64,000 nucleotides of DNA, taken from NCBI GenBank assembly GCA_021776235.1, contig JAJFGG010000102.1, forward strand, positions 1-64,000. The letters are read 5' to 3'. The translations under genes were made by a program, and so were the position numbers. The stretch's first letter is position 1. Each line of letters opens with the position of its first letter. Source of the DNA: Alphaproteobacteria bacterium. GTDB taxonomy: Bacteria > Pseudomonadota > Alphaproteobacteria > GCA-2731375. The notes beneath the pieces are model-generated. The model was given only the letters and a program-made list of their open reading frames with translations, ran no database searches and was not told the origin of the DNA. Shown in pieces: positions 7,135 through 15,421 of this stretch.

Positions 7135-9498
7135 TTAGAGCAACGCGTCTGCGTTCAAATGAACGCAGGTTGCTCTAATGGCGCGCCAAATGCGTTCCGG
7201 GCTGGCGGGCATGTCGATGTCGGTGATACCGAGGGGTCTCAAGGCATCCAGGATGGCGGCAATAATGGTTTGCGGCGCGCCAATGCAGCCGGCCTGGCCG
7301 GAGCCTTTGACGCCCAATGGATTTGCCGCCGTCGGTGTCTGGCGGAAATGGACCGTAAAGGACGGCAAGTGGACGGCGCGGGGCAGGGTGTAGTCCATAA
7401 AGGTGCCGCTTAACAATTGCGCGGACTCAGGGTCGTAGGCGAGGTTTTCCAGCAGCGCCTGGCCGATCCCCTGGGTCACGCCGCCATGCACCTGACCCTC
7501 GGTCAGCCGCGGATTGATCAGGACGCCATAATCATCCACCATAAGATAACGTTCCAGACGCAGGGCGCCGGTCTGGCGGTCGATCTCGACCTCGGCGACA
7601 TGGCAGCCGCTGGGGAAGGTGAAGGGAGCGTCTTCACGCCGTGCGTAACTGTCGAGGCCATTGGCGACGGCTTCCCCCACTTCGGCGCCCGCGTCCACCA
7701 GATTGGAATCCCGCGCCGCCGCCGCCACTTCCAGCAACGGTACCGAACGGCCGCTGCCGGCAACGCCAAAGGCGCCATTTTCAAACAGCAAAGCCGCTTC
7801 GTCGGCCTGCAGCATCCGCGCCGCCACCGGACGGGCCTTGGCCAGCACCGCCGCCATCGCGGCCACCAGGGCGCTGCCGCCCATATGCATGGAACGGGCG
7901 CCGCCATGGCCATTGCCGGCCTGAACCTCCGCCGTGTCGGCCTGGATATAGCGGAACGCATCCAGGGGCAGGCCGAAGGTCGCGGCGGCGATCTGGCTGA
8001 ATGCGGTTTCATGGCCCTGGCCGTTGGATTCCGTGCCCAGACGCAGTTCGACGGCGCCATCGCCGGGAAACCTGACCTCGGCCCCTTCGGCATTGGCGCC
8101 GCGGGCGGTTTCCAGAAAGCAGCCGACACCCATGCCGCGCAGGCGTCCGGCCGCGGCCGCGGCCTGGCGCCGGTCTTCAAAGCCGGCCCGGTCGGCCAGA
8201 CGCACGGCGCTTTCGATGTTGCCCTTGAAATCGCCGGTATCAATCTCGATCCCCAGGGCGGACCGATAGGGAAAACTGTCGATGGCGTTCAACAAACGCA
8301 ATTCCACCGGGTCGATCCCGATGCGCGGCGCTGCGGCCTCGATCAGGCGTTCGATAATGTAGTTGGCTTCGGGCTTGCCCGCGCCGCGGTAGGCATCGAC
8401 GGGTACGGTGTTGGTAAAGGCGCCGCGCACTGACATGAAGACGCTTGGAATGGCGTAGATCCCACCCATCGCCGTCGAAGCGGCATTGGTCGAGACGCCC
8501 GGTCCGAAGGAGGACAGGTAGGCGCCCATATTCGCGGTCATGTCGGCGGAAAGCGCCAGGAACCGGCCCTCTCCATCCAGCGCCAGACGCGCGCTCGCAT
8601 GCATATCGCGCCCCTGCGTGCTGCTCATGAACTCTTCGTTGCGCTCGGCCACCCATTTCACCGGCCGGCCCAGGCGTCGCGCGGCCCAGAGCAGGAGCAC
8701 CCATTCCGGATAGACGAAATTCTTCAGGCCGAATCCGCCCCCCACATCAGGCGCGGCGACGTGCAGGCGTTCCTCCGGCAGCTTGAAGACCGCAGCGGCC
8801 AACTGGGCCCGAATATTATGCACGCCCTGGCCGGTAAGCAGCAGATCGAGTCGATCCATGGCCACGTCATGACGGCCGATGGCGGCCCGCGGTTCGCTGG
8901 GGGCCGGCGAAACCCGGTTGTTGATAATCTCCAGTTCGACCACATGGGCGGCGCCCGCGAAGGCGCGATCGACCGCCGCAGGGTCGCCTTTCTCGAACAG
9001 GTAGGCGAGGTTGCCCGGGGCCTCGGGCCAGATTTCGGGTGCGCCCGGCGCCAGCGCCGCACGGCCATCGACCAGCGCCGGCAGGGGGTCGTAATCAACC
9101 TGAATCAATTCCAGGGCATCGAGCGCGGTATTGAGGCTATCGGCCACCACGAAGGCCACCGGATCACCCACATGGCGCACCCGGCCCTGCGCCAGGGCGT
9201 ACCGCGGCGGCACGATGATGGGCGCAACCGTCTGCACCACGCCGGCGGCAGCACATGGCAACGGCCCGATCCCGTCGGCCGCGAGGTCCGCCCCCGTATA
9301 GACACCGGCAACACCGGGAAGCGCCGCCGCCGCCGCCGTTTCGATGGCGTTGATCACCGCATGGGCGTACGGCGATCGCAGCACCGCCGCATGCAGTTGG
9401 CCATCCAGATTGATATCTGCGGTGAATTCGGCCGCGCCGGTCAGAAAGCGCCCGTCTTCCCGACGTTTTATGGATTGACCAAGAACGGCATCATTCAC
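7135..9498 (-). CDS. Xanthine dehydrogenase-family molybdopterin-binding (large) subunit
   Basis: A 787-residue large subunit of a molybdenum hydroxylase. An N-terminal a/b hammerhead (starting near GQSIKRREDGRFLTG) precedes the two Mo-cofactor domains. GGGFGLK, AYRGAGKPEA and QGHETAFSQ mark the cofactor site. The usual active-site glutamate motif G-x-GEAG reads GSGQAG (Gln735). The medium (FAD) and small (2Fe-2S) subunits are absent from the window. The frame is open to 9549, but GTG at 9498 with GAAGGA upstream starts the protein properly. It lies 47 bp downstream of the MlrC gene, probably in one transcript. The substrate is unknown; the AYRGAG motif argues against CO dehydrogenase proper. 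Confidence 0.87.
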   Translation of the reverse strand: MNDAVLGQSIKRREDGRFLTGAAEFTADINLDGQLHAAVLRSPYAHAVINAIETAAAAALPGVAGVYTGADLAADGIGPLPCAAAGVVQTVAPIIVPPRYALAQGRVRHVGDPVAFVVADSLNTALDALELIQVDYDPLPALVDGRAALAPGAPEIWPEAPGNLAYLFEKGDPAAVDRAFAGAAHVVELEIINNRVSPAPSEPRAAIGRHDVAMDRLDLLLTGQGVHNIRAQLAAAVFKLPEERLHVAAPDVGGGFGLKNFVYPEWVLLLWAARRLGRPVKWVAERNEEFMSSTQGRDMHASARLALDGEGRFLALSADMTANMGAYLSSFGPGVSTNAASTAMGGIYAIPSVFMSVRGAFTNTVPVDAYRGAGKPEANYIIERLIEAAAPRIGIDPVELRLLNAIDSFPYRSALGIEIDTGDFKGNIESAVRLADRAGFEDRRQAAAAAGRLRGMGVGCFLETARGANAEGAEVRFPGDGAVELRLGTESNGQGHETAFSQIAAATFGLPLDAFRYIQADTAEVQAGNGHGGARSMHMGGSALVAAMAAVLAKARPVAARMLQADEAALLFENGAFGVAGSGRSVPLLEVAAAARDSNLVDAGAEVGEAVANGLDSYARREDAPFTFPSGCHVAEVEIDRQTGALRLERYLMVDDYGVLINPRLTEGQVHGGVTQGIGQALLENLAYDPESAQLLSGTFMDYTLPRAVHLPSFTVHFRQTPTAANPLGVKGSGQAGCIGAPQTIIAAILDALRPLGITDIDMPASPERIWRAIRATCVHLNADALL

Positions 9499-9545
9499 AT
9501 TTCGATCCTTCAAGCTGAGCAAATCCGGAAGATTTCTGGAGCATA

Positions 9546-11042
9546 TCAAGCTTCGTGGGTGGGACCCAGGGGATAGTAGCGCACACCGGGGCGCAGCTTT
9601 CTATAGCGGCAATCGGCCGGATTGGCGACGTAACCGCCGGGCGCAATGGCGGCAAAGGTGGTTTCCGCGATGGGATCGAAGTGGGCCCGGTAGTGACAGG
9701 TGCTTTTCAGCACGATAATGGCCTGGTCCTGCAGCACCAGACCCAGATGTTCAAAGACACTACGGTCAAGCGCCTGCACGCGGCGGCTGCTGATCGCCAC
9801 CTTGACGCCGCCGATGGATAACAGGGCGGATAGGCCTACGTCATAGGCCTTGCCCTGGGATACCGGTCCCGTGGTGTCATAGCGGCCATCGTTGATGACT
9901 TCTACGGTGAAGTCGCCATGAAAGGGTTCGACGCCGGGCAGCTCCGTACGGCCGCCCAGGTCCAGGGTCAATTCCGCGCCAACGCCGGCGGCGTGGGCGG
10001 CGGCGGCGGCCCGTTCATCCTGTACCACGCCGAACAGGGCGCCCTGGGCATCATGGGCCACCAGGGCCGCCAGCATGCCCACGGTATCACCGCTGCCGCC
10101 GCAACCCGGGTTATCCTGGGTATCCGCCACCACGATGGGCTTTTGCGCCGAGGCGGCCAGGCGCATGGCTTCCTGTACCGCCGCGTCGGGCGATAGCAGA
10201 GGTTGGGCGAATTCCGCCTCTTTCAAGGCGATCATCTGGGTAATCTCGTCGACCGCGGCGTCAGCCGCCTTCTGGCTGTGGGCGTGGGCACTGACCGACG
10301 GGCCGCAGGCCGCCAAATCCGATGGCGGGAAGCCCGCCAGATAGGCCAGAGACAGCATGTCATCTGTCTGCCGCGCCGCTGCCGCCTCGACGATGCCCTT
10401 AGATGGCTGCACCAGGGTGCACTGAAAATTCAGCGGCAACAAAAACGGCAACTGCCGCAGGGCCCGGCCGGCGGGGCGGCCTTCGATCAACAGCCGTTTC
10501 ATGGCGGCGGAAGCGCGCTGGCCCGTGGCGTATTGATCCACGTGCGGATAGGTGTGATAGGGCAGAATGGCGTCCGCCTGGGCGACCATGTCCGGCGAGA
10601 CGTTGGCGTGATAGTCCAGGGAGATGACGATGGGCACCTCATCACCAACCACGGCGCGGACCCGGCGCAGCAGTTCGCCTTCGCCGTCCTCGTGCTGGGC
10701 CGAAACCATGGCCCCGTGCAAGTCCAGATAGACGCCGTCCACGGGCAAAGCATCGGACAGCCGCCCGATGATTTCGCCGGCGATGCGTTCATAGGCATGG
10801 GCCGTGACCGTGCCGCCGGGCGTGGTGGAGGTCCACAACAGGGCCGCCAGTTCGTGATTGCCGTCGTTGCCGGCAATGAAACCGGCGGTGGAGGCACCGC
10901 TGACCGCGAATTCGGTCAGAATTTCTTCGCCGCGCAGAATACCGGGCCGGTCCGCCGGTCGGGCGAAATGCTCATAATCCGTCAGCTCGGGTACGAAACA
11001 GTTGGTTTCGTGCATAAAGCCGGCAATCGCGATGCGCGCCAT
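9546..11042 (-). CDS. M81-family metallopeptidase (MlrC/microcystinase C-like)
   Basis: A 498-residue protein of the MlrC family (DUF1485 plus MlrC C-terminal domain). Conserved features are HETN near the start, LDLHGAM, SLDYHANV, the DTQDNPGCGGSGDT stretch and KSTCHYRAHF near the end, which supply the expected metal ligands. Founding members act in breakdown of the cyclic peptide microcystin, but most homologues sit in unrelated catabolic clusters with unknown substrates. ATG at 11042 is the first codon. It is likely cotranscribed with the molybdenum hydroxylase gene downstream. Confidence 0.9.
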   Translation of the reverse strand: MARIAIAGFMHETNCFVPELTDYEHFARPADRPGILRGEEILTEFAVSGASTAGFIAGNDGNHELAALLWTSTTPGGTVTAHAYERIAGEIIGRLSDALPVDGVYLDLHGAMVSAQHEDGEGELLRRVRAVVGDEVPIVISLDYHANVSPDMVAQADAILPYHTYPHVDQYATGQRASAAMKRLLIEGRPAGRALRQLPFLLPLNFQCTLVQPSKGIVEAAAARQTDDMLSLAYLAGFPPSDLAACGPSVSAHAHSQKAADAAVDEITQMIALKEAEFAQPLLSPDAAVQEAMRLAASAQKPIVVADTQDNPGCGGSGDTVGMLAALVAHDAQGALFGVVQDERAAAAAHAAGVGAELTLDLGGRTELPGVEPFHGDFTVEVINDGRYDTTGPVSQGKAYDVGLSALLSIGGVKVAISSRRVQALDRSVFEHLGLVLQDQAIIVLKSTCHYRAHFDPIAETTFAAIAPGGYVANPADCRYRKLRPGVRYYPLGPTHEA

Positions 11043-11064
11043 AGTTTTCCGCCAATTCTGTTTG

Positions 11065-11098
11065 TGTGACTGTAGCTTGAAGTCACAATGAAGTCACA
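11065..11098. promoter_or_regulatory. Candidate operator, repeated TGTGACT/AGTCACA motif
   Basis: TGTGACT (11065-11071) and AGTCACA (11081-11087) form a 7-bp inverted repeat, and a further AAGTCACA lies at 11091-11098. The site is just upstream of mlrC (start 11042), where a regulator could bind. This is pattern only; no binding protein is identified. Confidence 0.35.
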
Positions 11099-11450
11099 GG
11101 AAGTTCCATTGGTGCTCACGTGCAGGGGCGCCGAAAACCGAGACAACCAGTTTAGTCGCCAGCGCGCAATTAAGATTTTCTTAATGGTCGAGACCCTTCG
11201 AATGGAGTTCGCTGTTACCCAAGCAACCGCTTTCGAAGTGGTCACGCCAGTTTTTAGCCGAGAATATGATACGATCGAAAAGGACTGGTACTTAGGTCGA
11301 GATCTCATGAAAAAAATGGGCCGGTTCGTGACATTGACCGGTGATCCATCACAAGATGATCAATCCGTAATCAATGTTGGTTTTCGGCACAATTTCGATT
11401 GGAGAACACCGACGGAAAATAGGTCAGATCCGAATAGAAAGCGCGAGTAA
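11088..11450 (+). CDS. Hypothetical protein, doubtful
   Basis: A 120-codon frame in the otherwise empty 445-bp gap between mlrC and the retron reverse transcriptase. I recognise no family. Its middle has a plausible mixed composition (AFEVVTPVFSREYD, KDWYLGRDLMKKMGRFVTL). The end is polar. It runs opposite to both neighbours, has no good ribosome binding site, and overlaps the repeated AGTCACA motif at its start. It may be a small island gene or a chance frame at the island edge. Confidence 0.25.
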   Translation: MKSQEVPLVLTCRGAENRDNQFSRQRAIKIFLMVETLRMEFAVTQATAFEVVTPVFSREYDTIEKDWYLGRDLMKKMGRFVTLTGDPSQDDQSVINVGFRHNFDWRTPTENRSDPNRKRE

Positions 11451-11487
11451 ATCTCAACATCGCGCCAAGTCTGCAATGGTACCATGG

Positions 11488-13233
11488 TCATGTAGACGTG
11501 CTATCATCCGTTGGCACGTGATCTGCCAGAACCTTGGCTATACGGTCTAGCAACGGATTAAAACCGACAAAATTAATCTTGTCCGCGTTTTTTTGCACTA
11601 CGGCCTTCGCGAAAACCTCTTTGCCATATTCTTTCTCCGGATCAATTTTGCTCGCGGGACTAAATCGCTTCCCATTGAGTTTTATCTCCCGCCATTTCTT
11701 GGGAAACATATCCTCAATGCAACTTTCGCCGCTGGTTTCAGGCGTTTTGATTAGATATAGATTCTCGGTGATATGATAGAAGTCATCGGTTGATTTAAGA
11801 TTTATGGTAACATTGAAATTCTTTTTGATGGTGGAAGCTACCTGCCCCAGTCCATCATCGTTATCTAGGAGAAGGATCACGGGCCAAGACATGGGGATAC
11901 TCTTTATCGGTTTTCGTTTTGGATTATCTTTCTTGAAGTTACGAAGGTAGTCCAACGGAATAGACCTCAGATCGCCCGCGCCGCCACCTAAATCCATGAT
12001 CTCGCTAACCTGTCCGCCATACTTGAAAAATTGAATGGCAAATTCGAAACCCTTCGCTCCAGGCTTTCCTAGAATCGGATGGAATTTTCTCCGCTGTTTG
12101 ATCGCCTCTTTGAGATATATGGGATCGGTCTTGCCTTCTGTGATGATGAGCGGTTTGTCGGGGTTAACGCATTTCCTATAGAAGAGGAATCGCCGGTAGA
12201 GCTCTCGGATTGCACGAGGCTTGTTGCGTTGCTCCTGTGCATCGCGTCGCTCTTCGGTCTGAGTAATCGAGTAGATATGGCTTAGGATTCCTTCGAGATG
12301 GTTGAGGTTATCCGTGTATTTAGGTTGAGGCTTCTCATCCGGGTCTTCTGAAGGAATATAGGAACAGAAATAGTTGCCAGTTTGAAATAACGAATCACAC
12401 ATTGCTCTTGCGCGGCGGTAATAATCGCTCCGAATATTGACCTTCTCGTTTACAACGAGACCTGTGACCAATTGGCGACTGCCTCGACAATGCATTCTTG
12501 TCTTCTCAGGGTTAATCACAAAACCAGACCCTGAAACCTTGGAAACGAGTTCCTCTCCCAGTGTCCAATCGGATACTTCCTCCTCACCCTGAACTGCCAG
12601 TGCGGCGGGGAATATTTTTTGATTTGTTGAGAATGTGATGTCATCAGCGTAGCGAGAATAGGTCACGCCATATTTTTTGGCCAATCTCAAAAGACGTATG
12701 TCAAGAATCCGCCCTATCAATTCTGAGATTACCGGTGAGCACGGGCTTCCTTGCGGCAACGCCTGACCATCGCATGCTATCTGTGCAATCGTGGTGGCTA
12801 CTTCTTCCTTTAACTCAAACGACTTATCCTTCAAAAAAAATCCTCTTACCCGGCCAAAATTAATGGAGGGAAAAAAGTCAGACAGGTCAAGATTTAGGAC
12901 ATAGCGTCGCCGCTTGTGATTTCTAGCATTATCTGAAATTGTGCCCTTTTTTCGGAAACCGAAGGACACTGCTCTGACATTTTGAGATTCTTCGATTTCA
13001 GTTAAACAGGCATAAAGCAAATGCGCCAAATGAAGCTGAAGCTTCTTTAGTTTCTGGTTAGGGGCCTTAATAATTCTAGTGCCGCCCGATTTTTTGGGAA
13101 TCTCAAATTCCGTGTATCGCCGTATAAGGGGCGTTTGATAAATGATCGCTGTCAGCGCCCTTGGCTTGAACCCAAGGAGCCTCGCCAAATCTTTTCTGTT
13201 TTCGGTAGATCTTAATTTATCAAGGTAGCTCAA
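11488..13233 (-). CDS. Retron reverse transcriptase fused to TOPRIM-like effector domain
   Basis: A 581-residue fusion. Residues about 40-290 are a retron-type reverse transcriptase: NARNH (102-106, the retron NAxxH signature), LDLSDFFPSI (motif A), LPQGSPCSP (159-167), YADD (195-198, catalytic) and VTG (256-258, retron signature). Residues about 358-581 resemble a TOPRIM domain: ITEGKTD (364-370) supplies the glutamate and LLLDNDDG (454-461) the Asp pair. This is the architecture known for retron Ec67-type anti-phage systems, where the RT makes msDNA and the fused nuclease-like domain is the presumed effector. The start is TTG at 13233. A predicted msr-msd RNA lies directly upstream. The sequence is A+T rich compared with the flanks, which suggests transfer. 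Confidence 0.9.
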   Translation of the reverse strand: MSYLDKLRSTENRKDLARLLGFKPRALTAIIYQTPLIRRYTEFEIPKKSGGTRIIKAPNQKLKKLQLHLAHLLYACLTEIEESQNVRAVSFGFRKKGTISDNARNHKRRRYVLNLDLSDFFPSINFGRVRGFFLKDKSFELKEEVATTIAQIACDGQALPQGSPCSPVISELIGRILDIRLLRLAKKYGVTYSRYADDITFSTNQKIFPAALAVQGEEEVSDWTLGEELVSKVSGSGFVINPEKTRMHCRGSRQLVTGLVVNEKVNIRSDYYRRARAMCDSLFQTGNYFCSYIPSEDPDEKPQPKYTDNLNHLEGILSHIYSITQTEERRDAQEQRNKPRAIRELYRRFLFYRKCVNPDKPLIITEGKTDPIYLKEAIKQRRKFHPILGKPGAKGFEFAIQFFKYGGQVSEIMDLGGGAGDLRSIPLDYLRNFKKDNPKRKPIKSIPMSWPVILLLDNDDGLGQVASTIKKNFNVTINLKSTDDFYHITENLYLIKTPETSGESCIEDMFPKKWREIKLNGKRFSPASKIDPEKEYGKEVFAKAVVQKNADKINFVGFNPLLDRIAKVLADHVPTDDSTST

Positions 13234-13252
13234 CGCTTGCTCGCAATCGAAT

Positions 13253-13395
13253 TGGACTTGTAGGCACTCTTACGCGATATTGGGTCAATCCATTATTATC
13301 ATTTAACCCGCATTAAGTGTCATGGGAGCACAAGTGCTATCCGTGTCTCGAATCATATGCCTCGAATCCGGGCAACAAATCTGCCTACAAGTCCA
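13253..13395 (-). ncRNA. Predicted retron msr-msd RNA
   Basis: The interval sits 20 bp upstream of the retron RT gene on the same strand. Its ends are a perfect 14-bp inverted repeat (13382-13395, a1; 13253-13266, a2), the pairing that defines retron RNAs. A G follows a1 and could be the branching residue, though the exact base is not proven. Internal stems are AGCAC-AA-GTGCT (13327-13338) and a 7-bp stem with one G-U pair (13282-13288 with 13303-13309), which is a candidate msd hairpin. An 8-bp direct repeat CTCGAATC occurs at 13347 and 13361. The predicted length is about 143 nt. Confidence 0.78.
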
Positions 13396-13417
13396 TGAAC
13401 ACACTATCATTCTAGCG

Positions 13418-13423
13418 ATTATA
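13418..13423 (-). promoter_or_regulatory. Candidate -10 box for the retron transcript
   Basis: A perfect TATAAT on the minus strand lies 22 bp upstream of the predicted 5' end of the msr-msd RNA and follows TGAC. The -35 region is not well conserved. The remainder of the 450-bp gap, 13424-13683, shows no gene or other structure I can support. Confidence 0.4.
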
Positions 13424-13683
13424 GTCAAGGAAGACTTTTCATTGCAGCTTCATCTTAGATCTGTGGTACAAAACGGCAAGTTAAATTGGTTGCAGGGACC
13501 AGCTACCAGCGCCCGAATTATTATCCTATTTAGACCCGCCTCGACCCGGTCGCGCGACGGCGGAGGTTATTGGGATCGATCGTTTCGGCGCTCTGATACA
13601 AGTGCATCCCGAAGACGCGATTATTCAGTCACTCAACTTTGAAACAGATGCTGAATTATAACGTATCGAATTTGACCAAACGG

Positions 13684-15063
13684 CTAGATCCTGGGCCAAG
13701 GAAAATTTCCACCAGAAATGTCGAATTTGCCGTCGTAGTGATTACGTTTTAGGTACCGGAGATCATCCTCCCAGTCGGAGATTGCTACTGAATAATCCCT
13801 GGTCTGGTATTTTGCTCTTCGCACGCAGCCTGCAATCGCATACGCAATTCGCTTCAATCTCGCTGCTGTTTGCGCGCCGCCGATATTTCTGTACTTGGCT
13901 TCAAGCCCCGGCTGTTGGGTTGCCAATAAAGTTTCTAATATCTGGCGTCGCCGAACCGTCGGCAGTCCATTCCGACCGACTCTATATTCAAAATCAGTAA
14001 ATAGCTGCTCGCCACTAAAGTCGTCAGTCGTCAGACGGCGGTTAAAATAGTCCTCAGGGGTCGCCGCCAAAACCAAAGACCGAATTTCCGTCGAAGGCCA
14101 CTTGAAATATTCAAGGCTGGATTTCAGTCGGTCTCGTTTTTTGTTTCTAAATAAATCTATTTGACGAAGTATGTTTGCCAAAAATTCTAAATCTATATCT
14201 CTTATTTTTCGATGATCTGTGTAATATTCAATTCCATCTTCAAGAACCTTAATTTCCCTTTTTTTTGATTTTAGGAATTTGATGAATTTTTTTGCATCCC
14301 TTTTTTCGTATTCAGAGAACAACATGTTTGCATAATCTTCATACACAATTTCCCTTTGACGCAGTTTTTCTTCTAACTCGGCCTTTTCTTTGACAGCATT
14401 GGCCGCATTATTAACTGGTATAAGTTGTCGCGCGCCCGCCAACATCACCCTTTTCCCGGGCTTCTGGCCACTTGCTACTTTTCGATTTCGGACACCAGTT
14501 TTCCTCCCAGGTTTTGACTTCGATCGCTTGAATAAGACATCCTTAAAGTCCTTTGCCTTAGCCGCTTCCAAAGCTTTTTGATATGCAAATCCATTTTCGG
14601 AACACCAGGCACCAAACCCAATTTGACAAATCTCGATTTTGACCTTTGCCGGAAGCCTGTCCGCGACAACAGGCGGAAAAGTCACGTTGTCTTCTTTGGC
14701 CCCCATGACACACAGATTTATAGCGTGTTTAAAGTTCGCCGCCGAATAAATGTTGGCGCGGCTATCAGAATTTTTTCTTGATTTGCCCGATTTCCGGCCT
14801 CTGTTTATCTCAAGCTTGGCGAACTTCCTCCAACCCACTTTTTCAATTTCGCTGCGAATTTCGTCGGAGGCTTTTCCAACAATTTTTTCTATATTTGTGT
14901 GGAGATTCCCCCCGGCAGAAACAGCATGCCTAAGCTGCCGGCGAATGGTCGTTCGGTTGCGAACGACAAGAGACCCTTTCGTCAGGAGGAATTTTGGTTT
15001 CTTGTGCTTTTTCGATTTTGTAGCCTTGCCTGGCTGAGTTGGGCCCTCCTTCGCATCAGCCAT
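13684..15063 (-). CDS. Lysine-rich protein of unknown function in the defence island
   Basis: A 459-residue protein I do not recognise. The N-terminal ~40 residues are strongly basic (KSKKHKKPKF), with further basic patches near 85-95 and 185-210, which suggests nucleic-acid binding. A charged, probably coiled-coil region covers about 225-300 (AVKEKAELEEKLRQRE). The C-terminal part ends in a helical module with DYSVAISDWEDDLRYLKRNHYD, a WExDLxxL-type tail I associate with unassigned defence-island proteins. No Walker, HNH or PD-(D/E)XK motif is visible. It lies between the RM genes and the retron on the same strand, so it could be an accessory of either or a separate system. Confidence 0.75.
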   Translation of the reverse strand: MADAKEGPTQPGKATKSKKHKKPKFLLTKGSLVVRNRTTIRRQLRHAVSAGGNLHTNIEKIVGKASDEIRSEIEKVGWRKFAKLEINRGRKSGKSRKNSDSRANIYSAANFKHAINLCVMGAKEDNVTFPPVVADRLPAKVKIEICQIGFGAWCSENGFAYQKALEAAKAKDFKDVLFKRSKSKPGRKTGVRNRKVASGQKPGKRVMLAGARQLIPVNNAANAVKEKAELEEKLRQREIVYEDYANMLFSEYEKRDAKKFIKFLKSKKREIKVLEDGIEYYTDHRKIRDIDLEFLANILRQIDLFRNKKRDRLKSSLEYFKWPSTEIRSLVLAATPEDYFNRRLTTDDFSGEQLFTDFEYRVGRNGLPTVRRRQILETLLATQQPGLEAKYRNIGGAQTAARLKRIAYAIAGCVRRAKYQTRDYSVAISDWEDDLRYLKRNHYDGKFDISGGNFPWPRI

Positions 15064-15104
15064 TCATACCCCCCAATGTCGCAAGTTGTTGCAACAGATC
15101 GGCC

Positions 15105-15326
15105 CTATCCATCCAGCTCTAGGTCATGCGCAAACACCGCGCCAACGACAGCAAGATCTGATAAGGCGAGCCCCTCATCTTCAGCCACTCGCCGTAACGC
15201 TTGAATGGCTTTGTCTTCGGTGTCATAGCCCCAACGCACTGTGACGTAGCTGAAGTCTTCGGACGACTCATCCTGATACTCCATACGGCAGATTGAAAAC
15301 TTCGTACTAAGACTACGACCGATCAT
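15105..15326 (-). CDS. Small hypothetical protein
   Basis: A 73-residue acidic protein, unrecognised. The second half (EDKAIQALRRVAEDEGLALSD followed by hydrophobic LAVVGAVFA) looks like a compact helical domain. ATG at 15326 has only a weak upstream purine stretch. It lies 95 bp downstream of hsdR and 41 bp upstream of the 459-residue protein on the same strand, so it may be part of one long transcript. Confidence 0.5.
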   Translation of the reverse strand: MIGRSLSTKFSICRMEYQDESSEDFSYVTVRWGYDTEDKAIQALRRVAEDEGLALSDLAVVGAVFAHDLELDG

Positions 15327-15421
15327 GATTGCTCACATACTTGCTATCATTAATTGCCAGAAAAGATTGCCGGCCCGATTTATTCAAAATTTTTTGTGGA
15401 CTCGTGGCAGTGCCACCGCCA

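Noticed and set aside
7137-7176. Hairpin with GAACGCAG and GTTGCTCT arms at the end of the molybdenum hydroxylase gene
   Set aside because: It lies inside the last codons and is not followed by a T-run; it might act as a terminator, but I cannot support it.
7417-9576. Long frames (338 and 325 codons) opposite the molybdenum hydroxylase gene
   Set aside because: G+C-rich antisense frames of a confirmed gene; composition is His/Gly/Gln-rich as expected of such shadows.
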